DNA of 64,000 nucleotides from Sphingopyxis sp. USTB-05 (GTDB lineage Bacteria > Pseudomonadota > Alphaproteobacteria > Sphingomonadales > Sphingomonadaceae): the NCBI RefSeq assembly GCF_023822045.1, contig NZ_CP084712.1:124001-188000 (forward strand). Reading direction: 5' to 3'. The translations under genes and the position numbers were made by a program. Below, in pieces: positions 54,557 through 63,809 of this stretch (position 1 is the first letter of the stretch; the number at the start of each line of letters is the position of its first letter). Below the pieces are notes generated by a model, which did no database searches, was not told the DNA's origin, and saw nothing but the letters and a program-made list of their open reading frames with translations.

Positions 54557-55762
54557 TCAGCCGGGCTTTGCTGCCTTTGCCGCCGCCGCCCTGGGCTTTG
54601 GAGACTCGGGATAGGGCATGATCATGGTCCCGTCGGGCGCCGCGGTAAAGCTGGTCTGCGTCGGATAGGCAAAGCTGTATCCCGCGCGCGTCATCGCGTC
54701 GAACAGGCGGATGGCGATATCGGTCCGCGCCGCGGCGACTTCGTCGAACTGGTCGCTGAACACGTCGAAAAGCAGCTCAAAATCGAGGCTCGACGGGCCG
54801 AAGCTCAGGAAGCTGGAGCGGATGAACTCCTGGCCGCCCGCGACGACCTGTTCCTCGAGCAAGGCCGGCAGGTCGCGCAGCATCTCGGGCGTCGTCTGAT
54901 AGATGACGCCGATCTTGAAGGTGATCCGGCGGCGATGGAGATGCGCGAAATTGGTGATCTCCTTGCTCAGGAGATTGGTGTTCGAGATGACCAGCAACTC
55001 GCCGTTGAGCGAGCGGAGGCGCGTGCTCTTCAGCCCGATACGCTCGACCGTCGCGGTGCTCATGTCATATTTGATCGTTTCGCCGACCCGGAACGGGCGG
55101 TCGAAGATGATCGACAGCGAGGCAAAGAGATCCGAGAAAATGCCCTGCGCCGCGAGGCCGATCGCGATGCCGCCGATGCCGAGACCGGCGATCAGGCCGG
55201 TGACATTCACCCCCATATTGTCGAGGATGACGATCGTCGCGATCGCGAACAGCGCGACGCTGATCAGCAGGCGGATGATGCCCATCGCATTGCTGAGCGT
55301 CTCGTTATTACCCTCCGCGGCGCGGCGCTGGATCAGCCCGAGGACGATCTCGCGCGCCCAGATCGCGACCTGCAGCACGACCGCGACGGTAAAGGCGAAC
55401 TGGATGATCTGCATGATCACCGCGGGCGGCTGCGCATAGCCCGCGACCATGCGGATCGCGATGATCGCGAGCACGGTCGACTTGGTCTTGTGGATCACGC
55501 GGCCGGCGATGTGGGTCAGCGTCAGCTCGCCTTCGGCCGATTGCGCGTGCTTTAGCGCGAAGGTGCGGACCATCGACAAGATGAAATAGATGAGCAGCCC
55601 GGCGCCGATCGCGATGCCGATCTGTAGCCAGTGGCTGTTCACCCACGCGACGCTGAGATCCCAATAGCGCTGGAGGTCGTCGAGCGGGTTGGTTGGGGCG
55701 GCCTTTGCGGGCGCGGCTTTCGGGGCAGCATTGGTCGCGGCGGCGAACAGGGAGAAGGTCAC
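54557..55762 (-). CDS. Small-conductance mechanosensitive channel (MscS family)
   Basis: 401 residues. Four helices precede the MscS pore helix NMGVNVTGLIAGLGIGGIAI (Gly/Ala-rich TM3), then the beta-domain IFDRPFRVGETIKY and VERIGLKSTRLRSLNGELLV and a cytoplasmic cage. It opens under membrane tension to release solutes after hypo-osmotic shock. The N-terminus carries an Ala/Pro-rich segment. Separate promoter from the topoisomerase upstream (21 bases between). Confidence 0.92.
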   Translation of the reverse strand: MTFSLFAAATNAAPKAAPAKAAPTNPLDDLQRYWDLSVAWVNSHWLQIGIAIGAGLLIYFILSMVRTFALKHAQSAEGELTLTHIAGRVIHKTKSTVLAIIAIRMVAGYAQPPAVIMQIIQFAFTVAVVLQVAIWAREIVLGLIQRRAAEGNNETLSNAMGIIRLLISVALFAIATIVILDNMGVNVTGLIAGLGIGGIAIGLAAQGIFSDLFASLSIIFDRPFRVGETIKYDMSTATVERIGLKSTRLRSLNGELLVISNTNLLSKEITNFAHLHRRRITFKIGVIYQTTPEMLRDLPALLEEQVVAGGQEFIRSSFLSFGPSSLDFELLFDVFSDQFDEVAAARTDIAIRLFDAMTRAGYSFAYPTQTSFTAAPDGTMIMPYPESPKPRAAAAKAAKPG

Positions 55763-55783
55763 GTCAGGTCCTCTTGGGTCGGA

Positions 55784-56794
55784 TCAGGCGGATTGAAGCA
55801 GCACCGCGGCCGCGGGTGCCTGCTCCAGATAGGTCAAAAATCCGCGTTCGTAACGCGAAAGATAGCGGGCCGCGCGCGGGAGCTTGCCGACCGCAGCGGC
55901 AAAGTCCTCACGCGCCTGCGCCGCAGCAAGCATCGCGGGGTGGACATAGGCCTTGCGCGCGATGGCGGGTGTGTTGCCGAGGCGATCGGCGACATGTTCG
56001 AGCATCGCTTTCAACGTCGGCGGCTGGGGCGCGTCGTAGAGGAAGGCGAAGGCCTCGACGCTCGCGGTCCATGTGCGGAAATGCTTGGCGCTGAATTCGT
56101 CGCCCATCGCTTCGCGAATATAGGCGTTCACATCTTCGGAGGCGACGGCGCAGACGCCGTCGCCATCGTCATATTGGAAGAGATTCTGACCGGGCAGGTC
56201 CTGAAGCCGGCGGACGAGCGTCGTCAGGCTGCGGTCGCTGATCGTCACCTCACGCTTGGCGCCGCCTTTGGCGATATATTTGAGGCGGAGCGTCTTGCCC
56301 GAGAGTTTGGCATGGCGCTGGCGCAGCGTCGTTGCGCCGAAGCTTTTGTTCGCCGCGACATATTGTTCGTTCCCGACGCGCAGCGCGGCAAGGTCCAGCA
56401 ACCGCACCACCGCCGCGACGACGCGTTCGGAACATAGCGTCCGGCGATTCAGATCGTCTTCGAGGCGCGCGCGCAGCAACGGCAGCGCATGGCCGAAGGC
56501 GGCGCAGCGGTCATATTTGTCGGCCTCACGCGCGATGCGAAATTCGGGATGATAGCGATATTGCTTGCGCCCGCGTGCGTCGTATCCGGTCGCGAGGATA
56601 TGGCCGTTGGGGGCGGGGCAGAACCACGCATCCTCATAGGCCGGCGGCAGCGCGATCGCGTTGAGGCGGTCGATCTCGTCGCGGTCGCGGATGACCTTTC
56701 CCTTGGCGTCGCGATAAAGCCAACCGACGCCCGAGCGCGTGCGGCTGATGCCGGGCAGGCTGTCGTCGACATGGATCAGGCGCGGGGCGGGCAT
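55784..56794 (-). CDS. DNA topoisomerase IB (eukaryotic-like, bacterial type)
   Basis: 336 residues. It carries the type IB motifs: LDLAALRVGNEQYV with the catalytic Arg, KYIAKGGAKREV with Lys, FSAKHFRTWTASV with the His-x-x-Arg pair and the nucleophile Tyr283 in IARKAYVHPAML. The enzyme relaxes supercoils by a 3'-phosphotyrosine link without ATP. Bacterial copies are scattered and often laterally acquired. No partner gene is nearby. Confidence 0.92.
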   Translation of the reverse strand: MPAPRLIHVDDSLPGISRTRSGVGWLYRDAKGKVIRDRDEIDRLNAIALPPAYEDAWFCPAPNGHILATGYDARGRKQYRYHPEFRIAREADKYDRCAAFGHALPLLRARLEDDLNRRTLCSERVVAAVVRLLDLAALRVGNEQYVAANKSFGATTLRQRHAKLSGKTLRLKYIAKGGAKREVTISDRSLTTLVRRLQDLPGQNLFQYDDGDGVCAVASEDVNAYIREAMGDEFSAKHFRTWTASVEAFAFLYDAPQPPTLKAMLEHVADRLGNTPAIARKAYVHPAMLAAAQAREDFAAAVGKLPRAARYLSRYERGFLTYLEQAPAAAVLLQSA

Positions 56795-56846
56795 GGGGCA
56801 TTAGCGCCCCGGAGGCCCGGTTGGTTCCGGCCGAACGGTTTCAGGG

Positions 56847-58241
56847 TCAGCCGGCGTTCGGCATCATATGCCGCGCGGGTACCTGCGCCGGGCGATCGGT
56901 CAGCGGGCGCCATCCCGCCTCCTGTTCGCGGCGGCGGCAATAGGTCGACAGCCCCATTTCGAGCGCGAGCATCATGTAGATGAACGGCTGGAAGGCGATG
57001 CTGACGAACAGCGATCCGATCATATAGGTGATGTGACCATGCTGAAGCGCGGTCGCGAGCGGTGCGATCCACTGCTCCTCGGCGCGCCGTGTCTTGAGGT
57101 AACGCCGTCGCAGCTGCTCCATCCGGAAGAGTCCGGTGACGTGCAGGATCAGCCACAGCGCCAAACCGGGATAGCCCTGTTCGCCCAGCATCTCGAAATA
57201 GCTGGAATGGAAGGCGCGCGACTTTTCATCGTGCACGGTCGCCTCGGCCGCCATCGGCTGGTTCGGATCATAGGCGCCGCCCGTCGTTTCGACGCGCAGC
57301 GAGTTTTGCAAATAGGCGTTGAAGCCGCCGCCGAACGGATTGTCCTTCACATATTCCCAGGTCCACGCCCACACCGCGACGCGCGTCGAGGCGGATTGGT
57401 CCGATTTATAGCCCTGGATCGTTTCCATCCGCTGGGTGAAGCTTTGCGGCAGAAAGGGCACGACCGCGAGCGCGAGCAGCGCAGCCCCCGCCATATAGAG
57501 GAGCCGATGCTTGACCGCGCGCAGCGACAGGATCGCAAGCACGACAAGGCAGACGAGCCCGGTGCGCGCCTGTGTCCCGACGGGCAGCAGCGCACAGGCA
57601 AAGACGAGCGCGAAGCAGAAGAGCGACACGCGCCAGTCGGGCGGGAAGATGGTGCCGTGGCGGCGATACCAGAGGATCAGCGGGATGATCGATATGCCGA
57701 CCGCCGACATGATCGACCCTTCGTAAAGGCCGTAATTTTCAGCGAGCAGCAGTTGCAGCGAGCCATATCCGCCGCCGCCGCCCGCCGTCTTGATCCCGCC
57801 CGCGATCGCGATCGCGCCCGCCGACAGGAGCATGATGACGATCAGCGCCTCGATACGCAATTTGGTGCGCAGCGTGAGGGGCAAGAAAATCGCCCAGACC
57901 AGCGCCTTCCACACCCAGCTCCATTTGTCCGCGGCCTCGACCGGAAAGTCGGCGTTGATCGTCGTCATCCAGCAATAGAACATCAGGATCAGCAGAAGGA
58001 TTTGCCGGCCCGACCACCGTGTATCGCGCTTGTCATCGGCTACCAGCCAGCCCACGATCGCAAGTCCGAAGACGATCAGCGAGACGGGGATCGAGTTGAT
58101 CAGGAAATAGCTCAAACGCTGCGGCGCGACGATGTCGATGTAGCAAAAGCAGAGTATGAACAGGAACGGCTTGCGAAAGCCGATCCCGATGAAGGCAAAC
58201 AGAAAGGCGACGAACGCGATGTCACGCATCGGCGCGGACAT
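56847..58241 (-). CDS. Putative O-glycosylation ligase, XrtA (exosortase A)-associated
   Basis: A 464-residue protein with about twelve helices and a large periplasmic loop containing RVAVWAWTWEYVKDNPFGGG and HSSYFEMLGEQGYPGL, the Wzy/WaaL-type ligase signature. The N-terminus (MRDIAFVAFLFAFIGIGFRK) is characteristic of the O-antigen ligase-like family that accompanies exosortase A. It probably joins or polymerises surface glycans. The start at 58241 overlaps the 54-residue gene upstream; an ATG at 58229 is the alternative. Confidence 0.88.
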   Translation of the reverse strand: MSAPMRDIAFVAFLFAFIGIGFRKPFLFILCFCYIDIVAPQRLSYFLINSIPVSLIVFGLAIVGWLVADDKRDTRWSGRQILLLILMFYCWMTTINADFPVEAADKWSWVWKALVWAIFLPLTLRTKLRIEALIVIMLLSAGAIAIAGGIKTAGGGGGYGSLQLLLAENYGLYEGSIMSAVGISIIPLILWYRRHGTIFPPDWRVSLFCFALVFACALLPVGTQARTGLVCLVVLAILSLRAVKHRLLYMAGAALLALAVVPFLPQSFTQRMETIQGYKSDQSASTRVAVWAWTWEYVKDNPFGGGFNAYLQNSLRVETTGGAYDPNQPMAAEATVHDEKSRAFHSSYFEMLGEQGYPGLALWLILHVTGLFRMEQLRRRYLKTRRAEEQWIAPLATALQHGHITYMIGSLFVSIAFQPFIYMMLALEMGLSTYCRRREQEAGWRPLTDRPAQVPARHMMPNAG

Positions 58242-58386
58242 CCGGTTCGGCGCGTTCGGCGTCGCGGCGCTGTTGCCATAGCTGTCGCGGGCTCACCTCG
58301 CGATCGAGATCGTCGCGATAGAGCAGGCGCCAGAGCGCAATCGCCATCAGGACGTGAGTCAGGGCAATGGAAAAATTGTCGACCAT
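58222..58386 (-). CDS. Small 54-residue protein upstream of the XrtA ligase gene
   Basis: MVDNFSIALTHVLMAIALWR followed by LLYRDDLDREV and a charged tail. A short hydrophobic helix at about 5-22 with an adjacent basic-acidic segment marks a tiny membrane protein. The reading frame of 165 bases overlaps the ligase start, indicating coupling, and the helix plus DDLDRE pattern looks conserved rather than random. I have the impression that similar small proteins occur at this place in other sphingomonads, but cannot verify it. Confidence 0.6.
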   Translation of the reverse strand: MVDNFSIALTHVLMAIALWRLLYRDDLDREVSPRQLWQQRRDAERAEPDVRADA

Positions 58387-58452
58387 ATAAGGTGTTGCCT
58401 ACGCTATCTGGGTTGACGCCGCGTTAAGCCTTGTCTGCGAAAGACCTGCTCG

Positions 58453-59658
58453 ATGACCCGAATTTTGCACGTTCTCGACCATAGCCTGCCCGCGCATAGC
58501 GGCTACACCTTTCGCACGCGCGCCCTGATGAAGGCGCAGGTGGCGAAGGGATGGGAGGTCGCGGGCGTGACCGGCGTGCGCCACCCTGAACCCGGCGCTG
58601 ATGGCGAAACCGTCGACGGGCTGACTTTCTATCGCACCCCGCCGATCGCGTCCGCGCCGCCGCCGATCCGCGAATGGCGCGAGATCGGCGCGCTGGCGAA
58701 GCGCGTCGAGGCGTTGGCGAAAATATGGAAGCCCGATGTACTCCATGCGCATTCGCCGGTGCTCGACGGGCTCGCGGCGCTGCGCGTCGGCAAGAAGCTG
58801 GGCATTCCGGTCATCTATGAAATTCGCGCCTTTTGGGAGGATGCGTCAGTCGGCAACGGTACGGGGCGCGAGGGTAGCTTGCGTTACTGGCTGACCAAAC
58901 AGCTTGAAACGCATGCGGTGAAATCGGCCGATGCGGTGGCGGTGATCTGCGAAGGGCTGCGCGGCGACTTGATCGCGCGCGGGATCGACGCGGACAAGAT
59001 CACCGTCTCCCCAAATGGCGTCGACCTTGAGCTGTTCGGCGATCCGCCGCCACGCGACGATGCGCTTGCCGACGCGCTGGGTCTTTCCGTCGACGACGCG
59101 ATCATCGGCTATATCGGCAGCTTTTACGACTATGAGGGCATTGACGATCTGATCGCCGCGATGCCCGCACTCGTCGCTGCGCAGCCGACGGCGCGCCTGC
59201 TCCTTGTCGGCGGCGGCCCGATGGAGGCAGCGCTGAAGGCGCAGGCAGCAGCATCGCCGGCCGCCGAACATATATATTTCGTCGGCCGCGTGCCGCACCA
59301 GGAGGTCGAGCGTTATTATTCGCTGATCGATATCCTTGCTTATCCGCGCAAGAAGATGCGGCTGACCGACCTGGTAACGCCGTTGAAGCCGCTCGAGGCG
59401 ATGGCGCAGGGCAAGCTGGTGGCAGCGTCCGATGTCGGCGGGCACCGCGAACTGATCGAGGATGGCGCGACGGGGACGCTGTTCGCGCCCGACGACCCTG
59501 CCGCGATCGCCGACGCGCTCGCCAAGCTGCTGGAAAATCGGACAATGTGGCCGGACCGGCGACGCACGGCGCGTATTTTTGTCGAAAGTCATCGTAACTG
59601 GTCATCAAACATTTTACGTTACGAGCCAGTTTACCAGCGATTGTTGCGCGACGCCTGA
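58453..59658 (+). CDS. Glycosyltransferase, PEP-CTERM/XrtA-associated (GT4 type)
   Basis: A 401-residue GT-B enzyme. It begins ILHVLDHSLPAHSGYTFRTR, the start of the TIGR04063-type family found with exosortase A. The donor site is in the C-terminal half: VGGGPMEAALKAQA, YFVGRVPHQEVERYYSLIDI and EAMAQGKLVAASDVGGHREL with the EX7E-like glutamates. It faces away from the small gene and ligase, sharing a 66-base divergent promoter region. Confidence 0.93.
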   Translation: MTRILHVLDHSLPAHSGYTFRTRALMKAQVAKGWEVAGVTGVRHPEPGADGETVDGLTFYRTPPIASAPPPIREWREIGALAKRVEALAKIWKPDVLHAHSPVLDGLAALRVGKKLGIPVIYEIRAFWEDASVGNGTGREGSLRYWLTKQLETHAVKSADAVAVICEGLRGDLIARGIDADKITVSPNGVDLELFGDPPPRDDALADALGLSVDDAIIGYIGSFYDYEGIDDLIAAMPALVAAQPTARLLLVGGGPMEAALKAQAAASPAAEHIYFVGRVPHQEVERYYSLIDILAYPRKKMRLTDLVTPLKPLEAMAQGKLVAASDVGGHRELIEDGATGTLFAPDDPAAIADALAKLLENRTMWPDRRRTARIFVESHRNWSSNILRYEPVYQRLLRDA

Positions 59659-59715
59659 GTGCGGCGCCTGTAAGTGAAGCGGATGGCCCGCCGGGGCCGA
59701 TGGATTTGAAACGAT

Positions 59716-60546
59716 ATGGAAGAGACGAGCGAGAACCGGGCCAAGACGACGGCGATCGCGCTGCTGCGCGCGCTTCAGCCCGCGATTCCGGCGGTGATCG
59801 GCGCTGCGGCGCTGACCTTTCTGTTCGCTGCGGTCATGCCCTTTTCCTGGGTTTCGGCGATTAGCTGGAACCTTTATCTCGACCGCCTCTCCGACCTGTT
59901 CGTCCAGCCTATCGGCAATGGCGGACGGCTTGCGCTCGCGTTCGGCATGTCGGCATTTGCCGCGGTCATCGCGGGCCTTGTCGCACTTGTGATCGCAAAG
60001 CCCGAAGCGGCAGGGCTGTCCGCGCTGCGCAATCCTTTCCGCCGCGCGTCGACGGTGGCGGATGACGACGAGCCCGTTCTGACGCGCCGCCGCGTCGACG
60101 TACATCCCGACGACCCACCGCGCCCGCCGATCCGTGCGGGCCGCGACCTGCCCGCGGGCGGGCTGGGGCCGGTGCGATCGCCCGGCGCCTATGAAGCTGC
60201 CGAATTCGACCCCTGGCCCGGCAAGGAAGCGGCCGAAGCCGAGGACGAACTGGTGCTCGCCGATCTTGCACCCGAAGAGGAATTCGAGGGCGAGGCGCCC
60301 TGGCTGCAACCCGCCGAGATGACGTCGCCGCCGCCGATGCCAGATCCCGCCGACAAATCGCTCGGCGCGATGGTCGCGCGCTTCGAGGCGGGGTTGACCC
60401 GGCGTCGGCAGGCTACGCCTCCTTCGACGGCGGCCATCCCGGTCCCCGAAGCCGCGAACGCCGAAGAGCAGGAGCTCGAGGTCGATTTCGCGCTCGAGGC
60501 TGCGCTCAGCACGCTTCAACGCATGACGCGCCAGTCGGTAGGCTAA
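59716..60546 (+). CDS. Hypothetical membrane protein with long acidic cytoplasmic tail
   Basis: 276 residues. Two helices (about 24-46 and 70-92) are followed by a disordered, Pro/Glu/Asp-rich tail of 180 residues with DLAPEEEFEGEAPWLQPAE and a C-terminal helix ending LSTLQRMTRQ. I do not recognise the family. It might anchor or scaffold a partner at the membrane, which is only a guess. The 3' end overlaps the convergent gene by four bases. Confidence 0.75.
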   Translation: MEETSENRAKTTAIALLRALQPAIPAVIGAAALTFLFAAVMPFSWVSAISWNLYLDRLSDLFVQPIGNGGRLALAFGMSAFAAVIAGLVALVIAKPEAAGLSALRNPFRRASTVADDDEPVLTRRRVDVHPDDPPRPPIRAGRDLPAGGLGPVRSPGAYEAAEFDPWPGKEAAEAEDELVLADLAPEEEFEGEAPWLQPAEMTSPPPMPDPADKSLGAMVARFEAGLTRRRQATPPSTAAIPVPEAANAEEQELEVDFALEAALSTLQRMTRQSVG

Positions 60547-60869
60547 TCCTCGACCGTCAGGATTTCGATCCGCAGCATATCCGGATTCGCTTCGCACTCG
60601 ACCACGACATCGGCGACAATATGCCCCGGCAGCGACCATTCGATCGCGCCGAGCCGGTCGTGCAGTGCACGGCGCACCATCTCCGCATCGCCCGTCGTCA
60701 GCGTGCAGGGGAATATGTGACGTGCGCCGACGAAGCTCGCGCTCGCCCACGGGCGAAAGGTCGAGGCGCCGGGTGTAATCCCTTCCTGTAATTCGCGCAT
60801 GAGCAGGCGGCGCAACCGCCGGTGCGGACAGCCGGGGCGCGGCGGCCGTGCGGGGGACCAGCGCATCAT
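60543..60869 (-). CDS. Hypothetical protein coupled to the small DNA-binding-like gene
   Basis: 108 residues. The first 30 are Arg/Pro rich. The rest, with FRPWASASFVGARHIFPCTL and ending VVVECEANPDMLRIEILTVE, looks like a compact alpha-beta domain. The start ATGATG overlaps the stop of the 88-residue gene, so the two are coupled. No known family. A start at 60800 is possible. Confidence 0.65.
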   Translation of the reverse strand: MMRWSPARPPRPGCPHRRLRRLLMRELQEGITPGASTFRPWASASFVGARHIFPCTLTTGDAEMVRRALHDRLGAIEWSLPGHIVADVVVECEANPDMLRIEILTVED

Positions 60870-61132
60870 GCTGCTACTCCCGCCTCTAGCCGGCGCCCGG
60901 CACGCGTCCGGCGGTCGCCGCACGGCGCGACCTGGCCCGCTCGGCAGTCCGCGCGCCATTTGTTCATGAAATGTTCCACACGGCATATCAATTCGCGCCC
61001 CGGTTCGCGCCCGCTCCGGAGGTCGGCGACAAGGCGTGGATCGCGAACCGCGGCGCGGCCGAACACGCTCGGCGGCATCGCCGATTCTTTCAGAAAGGCG
61101 TCGATCCGTTGCAACAGGCTGCGCTCCATCAT
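60866..61132 (-). CDS. Small helix-turn-helix-like protein
   Basis: 88 residues. The first 60 (MERSLLQRIDAFLKESAMPP, SVFGRAAVRDPRLVADLRSG and ELICRVEHFMNKW) resemble the small lambda-repressor-like HTH proteins of sphingomonads. The tail is Arg/Gly-rich with two cysteines. It is transcribed divergently from the S24 regulator, and both face a shared array of TAGGA operators. Confidence 0.7.
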   Translation of the reverse strand: MMERSLLQRIDAFLKESAMPPSVFGRAAVRDPRLVADLRSGREPGRELICRVEHFMNKWRADCRAGQVAPCGDRRTRAGRRLEAGVAA

Positions 61133-61169
61133 TTCCTCCCGATTGGCTCAAAACCGGGCGACTCACCCG

Positions 61170-61243
61170 ATAGGATATTTCCTATTTGATGCCGCATTTC
61201 CTGCTTGTCTAGGAAAAATCCTCTTGCTAGGAACGAAATAGGA
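61170..61243. promoter_or_regulatory. TAGGA operator array between divergent small gene and S24 regulator
   Basis: Dyad 1 is ATAGGA-TATT-TCCTAT (61170-61185). Dyad 2 is TAGGA-AAAA-TCCT (61210-61222). Two direct half-sites TAGGA follow at 61228-61232 and 61239-61243. The identical N4 spacing in both dyads suggests binding by one dimeric repressor, most simply the S24 protein itself. Confidence 0.65.
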
Positions 61244-61264
61244 AGGACCAGCCCCAAGCGACCC

Positions 61265-61933
61265 ATGGCCGACTATGTTCAGGATCCGCGCGCCGCGCTC
61301 GACCGTCTCTTGACCGACAAGGGGATCGACTATGCGCGCCTGTCGCAGGTGATCGGGCGCAATCCTGCCTATATCCAGCAATATATAAAACGCGGCTCGC
61401 CGCGGCGGCTTGCCGAACAGGACCGGGCGCGCATCGCGGCCTATCTTGGCGTTTCCGAAGCGCTGCTTGGCGGCCCGGTGCAGCGCGTCGCCACCGCGGC
61501 GAGGGGTCGGGGTCCCGGCATGATATTGGTGCCGAAGCTTGCGATCGGTGCGTCGGCAGGCGCTGGGGCGAGCGTCGATGGCGAGCCGGTGGAAGGTGAG
61601 GTCGCGTTCGACCCCAAATGGCTGCGCGAGCTGGGCGCCGATCCGCGCGCGCTCAGCATCATTCGCGTCGAGGGCGATTCGATGGCGCCGACACTGAACG
61701 ATGGCGACGACATATTGGTCGACGGCGGCGACGCTGCGGCGCGACTACGCGACGGCATCTATGTGCTGCGCATGGACGATGTGCTGATGGTGAAGCGCGT
61801 CGCGCGCTCGCCGGGCCAGGGGCGCATCTCGGTGATCAGCGACAATCCGCATTATCGCAGCTGGGATGACCTGCCGATGGCGTCGGTGCAGTTGGTCGGC
61901 CGTGTCGTATGGACGGGCCGGCGGGTGCGATAA
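61265..61933 (+). CDS. S24 family LexA-like/phage repressor-type regulator
   Basis: 222 residues. The N-terminal HTH (residues 8-60: LDRLLTDKGIDYARLSQVIG then NPAYIQQYIKRG) is followed by an S24 peptidase domain with Ser139 in VEGDSMAPTL and Lys177 in LMVKRVAR, the autocleavage dyad of LexA and lambda CI. DNA damage could trigger self-cleavage and derepression. The HTH is not that of true LexA, whose gene is probably elsewhere. The operators immediately upstream suggest autoregulation. Confidence 0.88.
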   Translation: MADYVQDPRAALDRLLTDKGIDYARLSQVIGRNPAYIQQYIKRGSPRRLAEQDRARIAAYLGVSEALLGGPVQRVATAARGRGPGMILVPKLAIGASAGAGASVDGEPVEGEVAFDPKWLRELGADPRALSIIRVEGDSMAPTLNDGDDILVDGGDAAARLRDGIYVLRMDDVLMVKRVARSPGQGRISVISDNPHYRSWDDLPMASVQLVGRVVWTGRRVR

Positions 61934-61938
61934 GCGGC

Positions 61939-62244
61939 TTAGCGCGGGGCCGCCATCAAGGCTTCGATCTCATGCTCGAGCACTTCGGCGCGCTGGCATT
62001 GGTCTTCGTTGCCGTCACGGCATTTTTCGGCCGCCTTGTCGCGCTGGCGCGACAGCTTGCCCATCTGCTCCTCGCGTTTGCGCATTTCGCGCCCGCGGTT
62101 GCGGTCCGCTTCGTCCTGGCTGGTGGTCGACCAGTCGGCGACCTGGCCGACGGCTTTGACCGGAGCCGTGACCACGGTCTTCACCGCGCTGACGCAACCG
62201 GTGAGCAATGGCGCGGCCATGACCGCAATGATGATAGCGCGCAT
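61939..62244 (-). CDS. Small lipoprotein
   Basis: 101 residues. A signal peptide with lipobox LLTGC (about Cys17) precedes a short linker and a charged coiled coil (ADRNRGREMRKREEQMGKLS then CRDGNEDQCQRAEVLEHEIE). I do not recognise a family. The ATG at 62244 is chosen for a compact signal peptide. It converges with the S24 gene, with five bases between the stops. Confidence 0.75.
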   Translation of the reverse strand: MRAIIIAVMAAPLLTGCVSAVKTVVTAPVKAVGQVADWSTTSQDEADRNRGREMRKREEQMGKLSRQRDKAAEKCRDGNEDQCQRAEVLEHEIEALMAAPR

Positions 62245-62422
62245 TTCATTCTCCTCACCGACGCCGCGCAATCGCATAATCCTCTCGATCTGAACAGGAT
62301 ATTGCGACGGGGTGACGTGACACTTCGGCCATGTGTCACATCACTGAAATAAATGGTTAAATTCGTGTTTACCAAGTCGTTCTAGGTCGGGGCGCGAACG
62401 GTCGCAACATGAAGAGAGTCGA

Positions 62423-63709
62423 ATGAACGCCATGGGATATGCCTTTACGCCAGCGTCGGGCCACGCGTCCGCGATCGGCGCCGATGCGCATATGTCCGAG
62501 GTCATCGACCTGTTCCGCGGCAATCCGCAGCTCCGCGCGCTTGCGGTGATCGATGGCGAAGACCGGCCGGTGGGGATCATTCGCGAACAGCGCGTGCGCG
62601 AGCTGTTGTTCTGCCCCTTCTGGTTTTCGCTGATGCAGAACCCGACGATCGGCGGTTCGATCGCCTCGATGATCGAACAATGCCCTGTCGCCGACGTGAC
62701 GCGATCGACCACCGATTTATTGCGTATCGTCGCGCAATCGCCGGGGCAGCAGGAATTGATTCTCGTGCGCGCAGGGCGTTTCGTCGAGACGCTCGACAGC
62801 GGGCAACTCGCGAAGCTCGCGATGCTGCGCGACGTCGAAGTCGCACAGGAACGTGCGGCGCGCGCGACGCATATCGACGATGCCGGGCGGCGGTTCCAAC
62901 AGGAGATAAGCGCGCTTACCGAACGGCTGTCCGAGATGGCGCGCAAGGTCGAGACAGTCGCCGCCACCTTGTCCGAACGCGCGCAGCAAACGGGGCGCGA
63001 CGCAGTCACCGTCGCGGGCGCGACGGCGCAGACGCTTGCCGGACTGCAGGACCTTGGCGACCGGGGTCATGCACTCGCCGCGACGATGGCGAGGATCGTC
63101 GACGACGGATCGCGCGCACGCGCGGTCCGCGGCGACGCGCACCGCAAGATCAAGCTTGCGAGCGAGCGGGCTGTCGCGCTGAAAGCGGCGAGCCAGTCGA
63201 TCGAGCAGATGCTTGCCCTGATCATCGACATGGCGAGCCGGACCAACATGCTGGCACTCAATGCGGGGATTGAGGCGGCGCGTGCCGGCGATGCCGGCCG
63301 CGGCTTTGCCGTGGTAGCGTCGGAAGTGAAGACGCTGGCCAGCCAGACGCGGTCCGCCGCCGGCGATATCACCCAATATGTCGACCGCATCCGCGATATT
63401 GTCGAACAGGTCGCGGCGGGGTTTGTCGAGGTCGAGAAGGCGATCGACGCGAACAACGGTTTTTCCGATGCAATCGACCATGCGGTCGACGGGCAGAGCG
63501 CGACGACGCTGACGATTGCCAGCTATGTCGAACAGGCCGTCTTTGCGGGCCGCGAGATCGACGCGCGCGTCCGTGAGATCGGATATGGCGCGAGCGCGGT
63601 CGGCGACGGCGCGCAGTCGCTGGGTCAATTGTCCGCCGGGCTGAGCGAGGCCGCATTGTCGCTGCACCAGCGCGCGCGCAACTTCGTCGAAACGGTCGCT
63701 GCGGCCTGA
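62423..63709 (+). CDS. Soluble methyl-accepting chemotaxis protein with CBS-like N-terminus
   Basis: 428 residues without a membrane helix. Residues about 20-120 look like a CBS-type sensor ([20 protein letters not shown]), followed by a coiled coil and the MCP hairpin tip [20 protein letters not shown] then [18 protein letters not shown]. Methylation helices are not clear. It would sense a cytoplasmic signal and act on CheA/CheW. No other chemotaxis gene is in the window. Confidence 0.88.
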   Translation: MNAMGYAFTPASGHASAIGADAHMSEVIDLFRGNPQLRALAVIDGEDRPVGIIREQRVRELLFCPFWFSLMQNPTIGGSIASMIEQCPVADVTRSTTDLLRIVAQSPGQQELILVRAGRFVETLDSGQLAKLAMLRDVEVAQERAARATHIDDAGRRFQQEISALTERLSEMARKVETVAATLSERAQQTGRDAVTVAGATAQTLAGLQDLGDRGHALAATMARIVDDGSRARAVRGDAHRKIKLASERAVALKAASQSIEQMLALIIDMASRTNMLALNAGIEAARAGDAGRGFAVVASEVKTLASQTRSAAGDITQYVDRIRDIVEQVAAGFVEVEKAIDANNGFSDAIDHAVDGQSATTLTIASYVEQAVFAGREIDARVREIGYGASAVGDGAQSLGQLSAGLSEAALSLHQRARNFVETVAAA

Positions 63710-63809
63710 TTCATCGCGCTCGGACAAGGGCTTGCCCGACGGCGCAACCCTGATAGGATGAACCCCGCGCCGGAGGCGTCTGAGGCCACCGGCGGGGAGG
63801 AGGGTCATC

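Noticed and set aside
61205..61933. True LexA
   Set aside because: The S24 dyad is present but the N-terminal HTH and the cleavage-site context do not match LexA, and the operators lack a LexA box of the GTTC or GAAC type.
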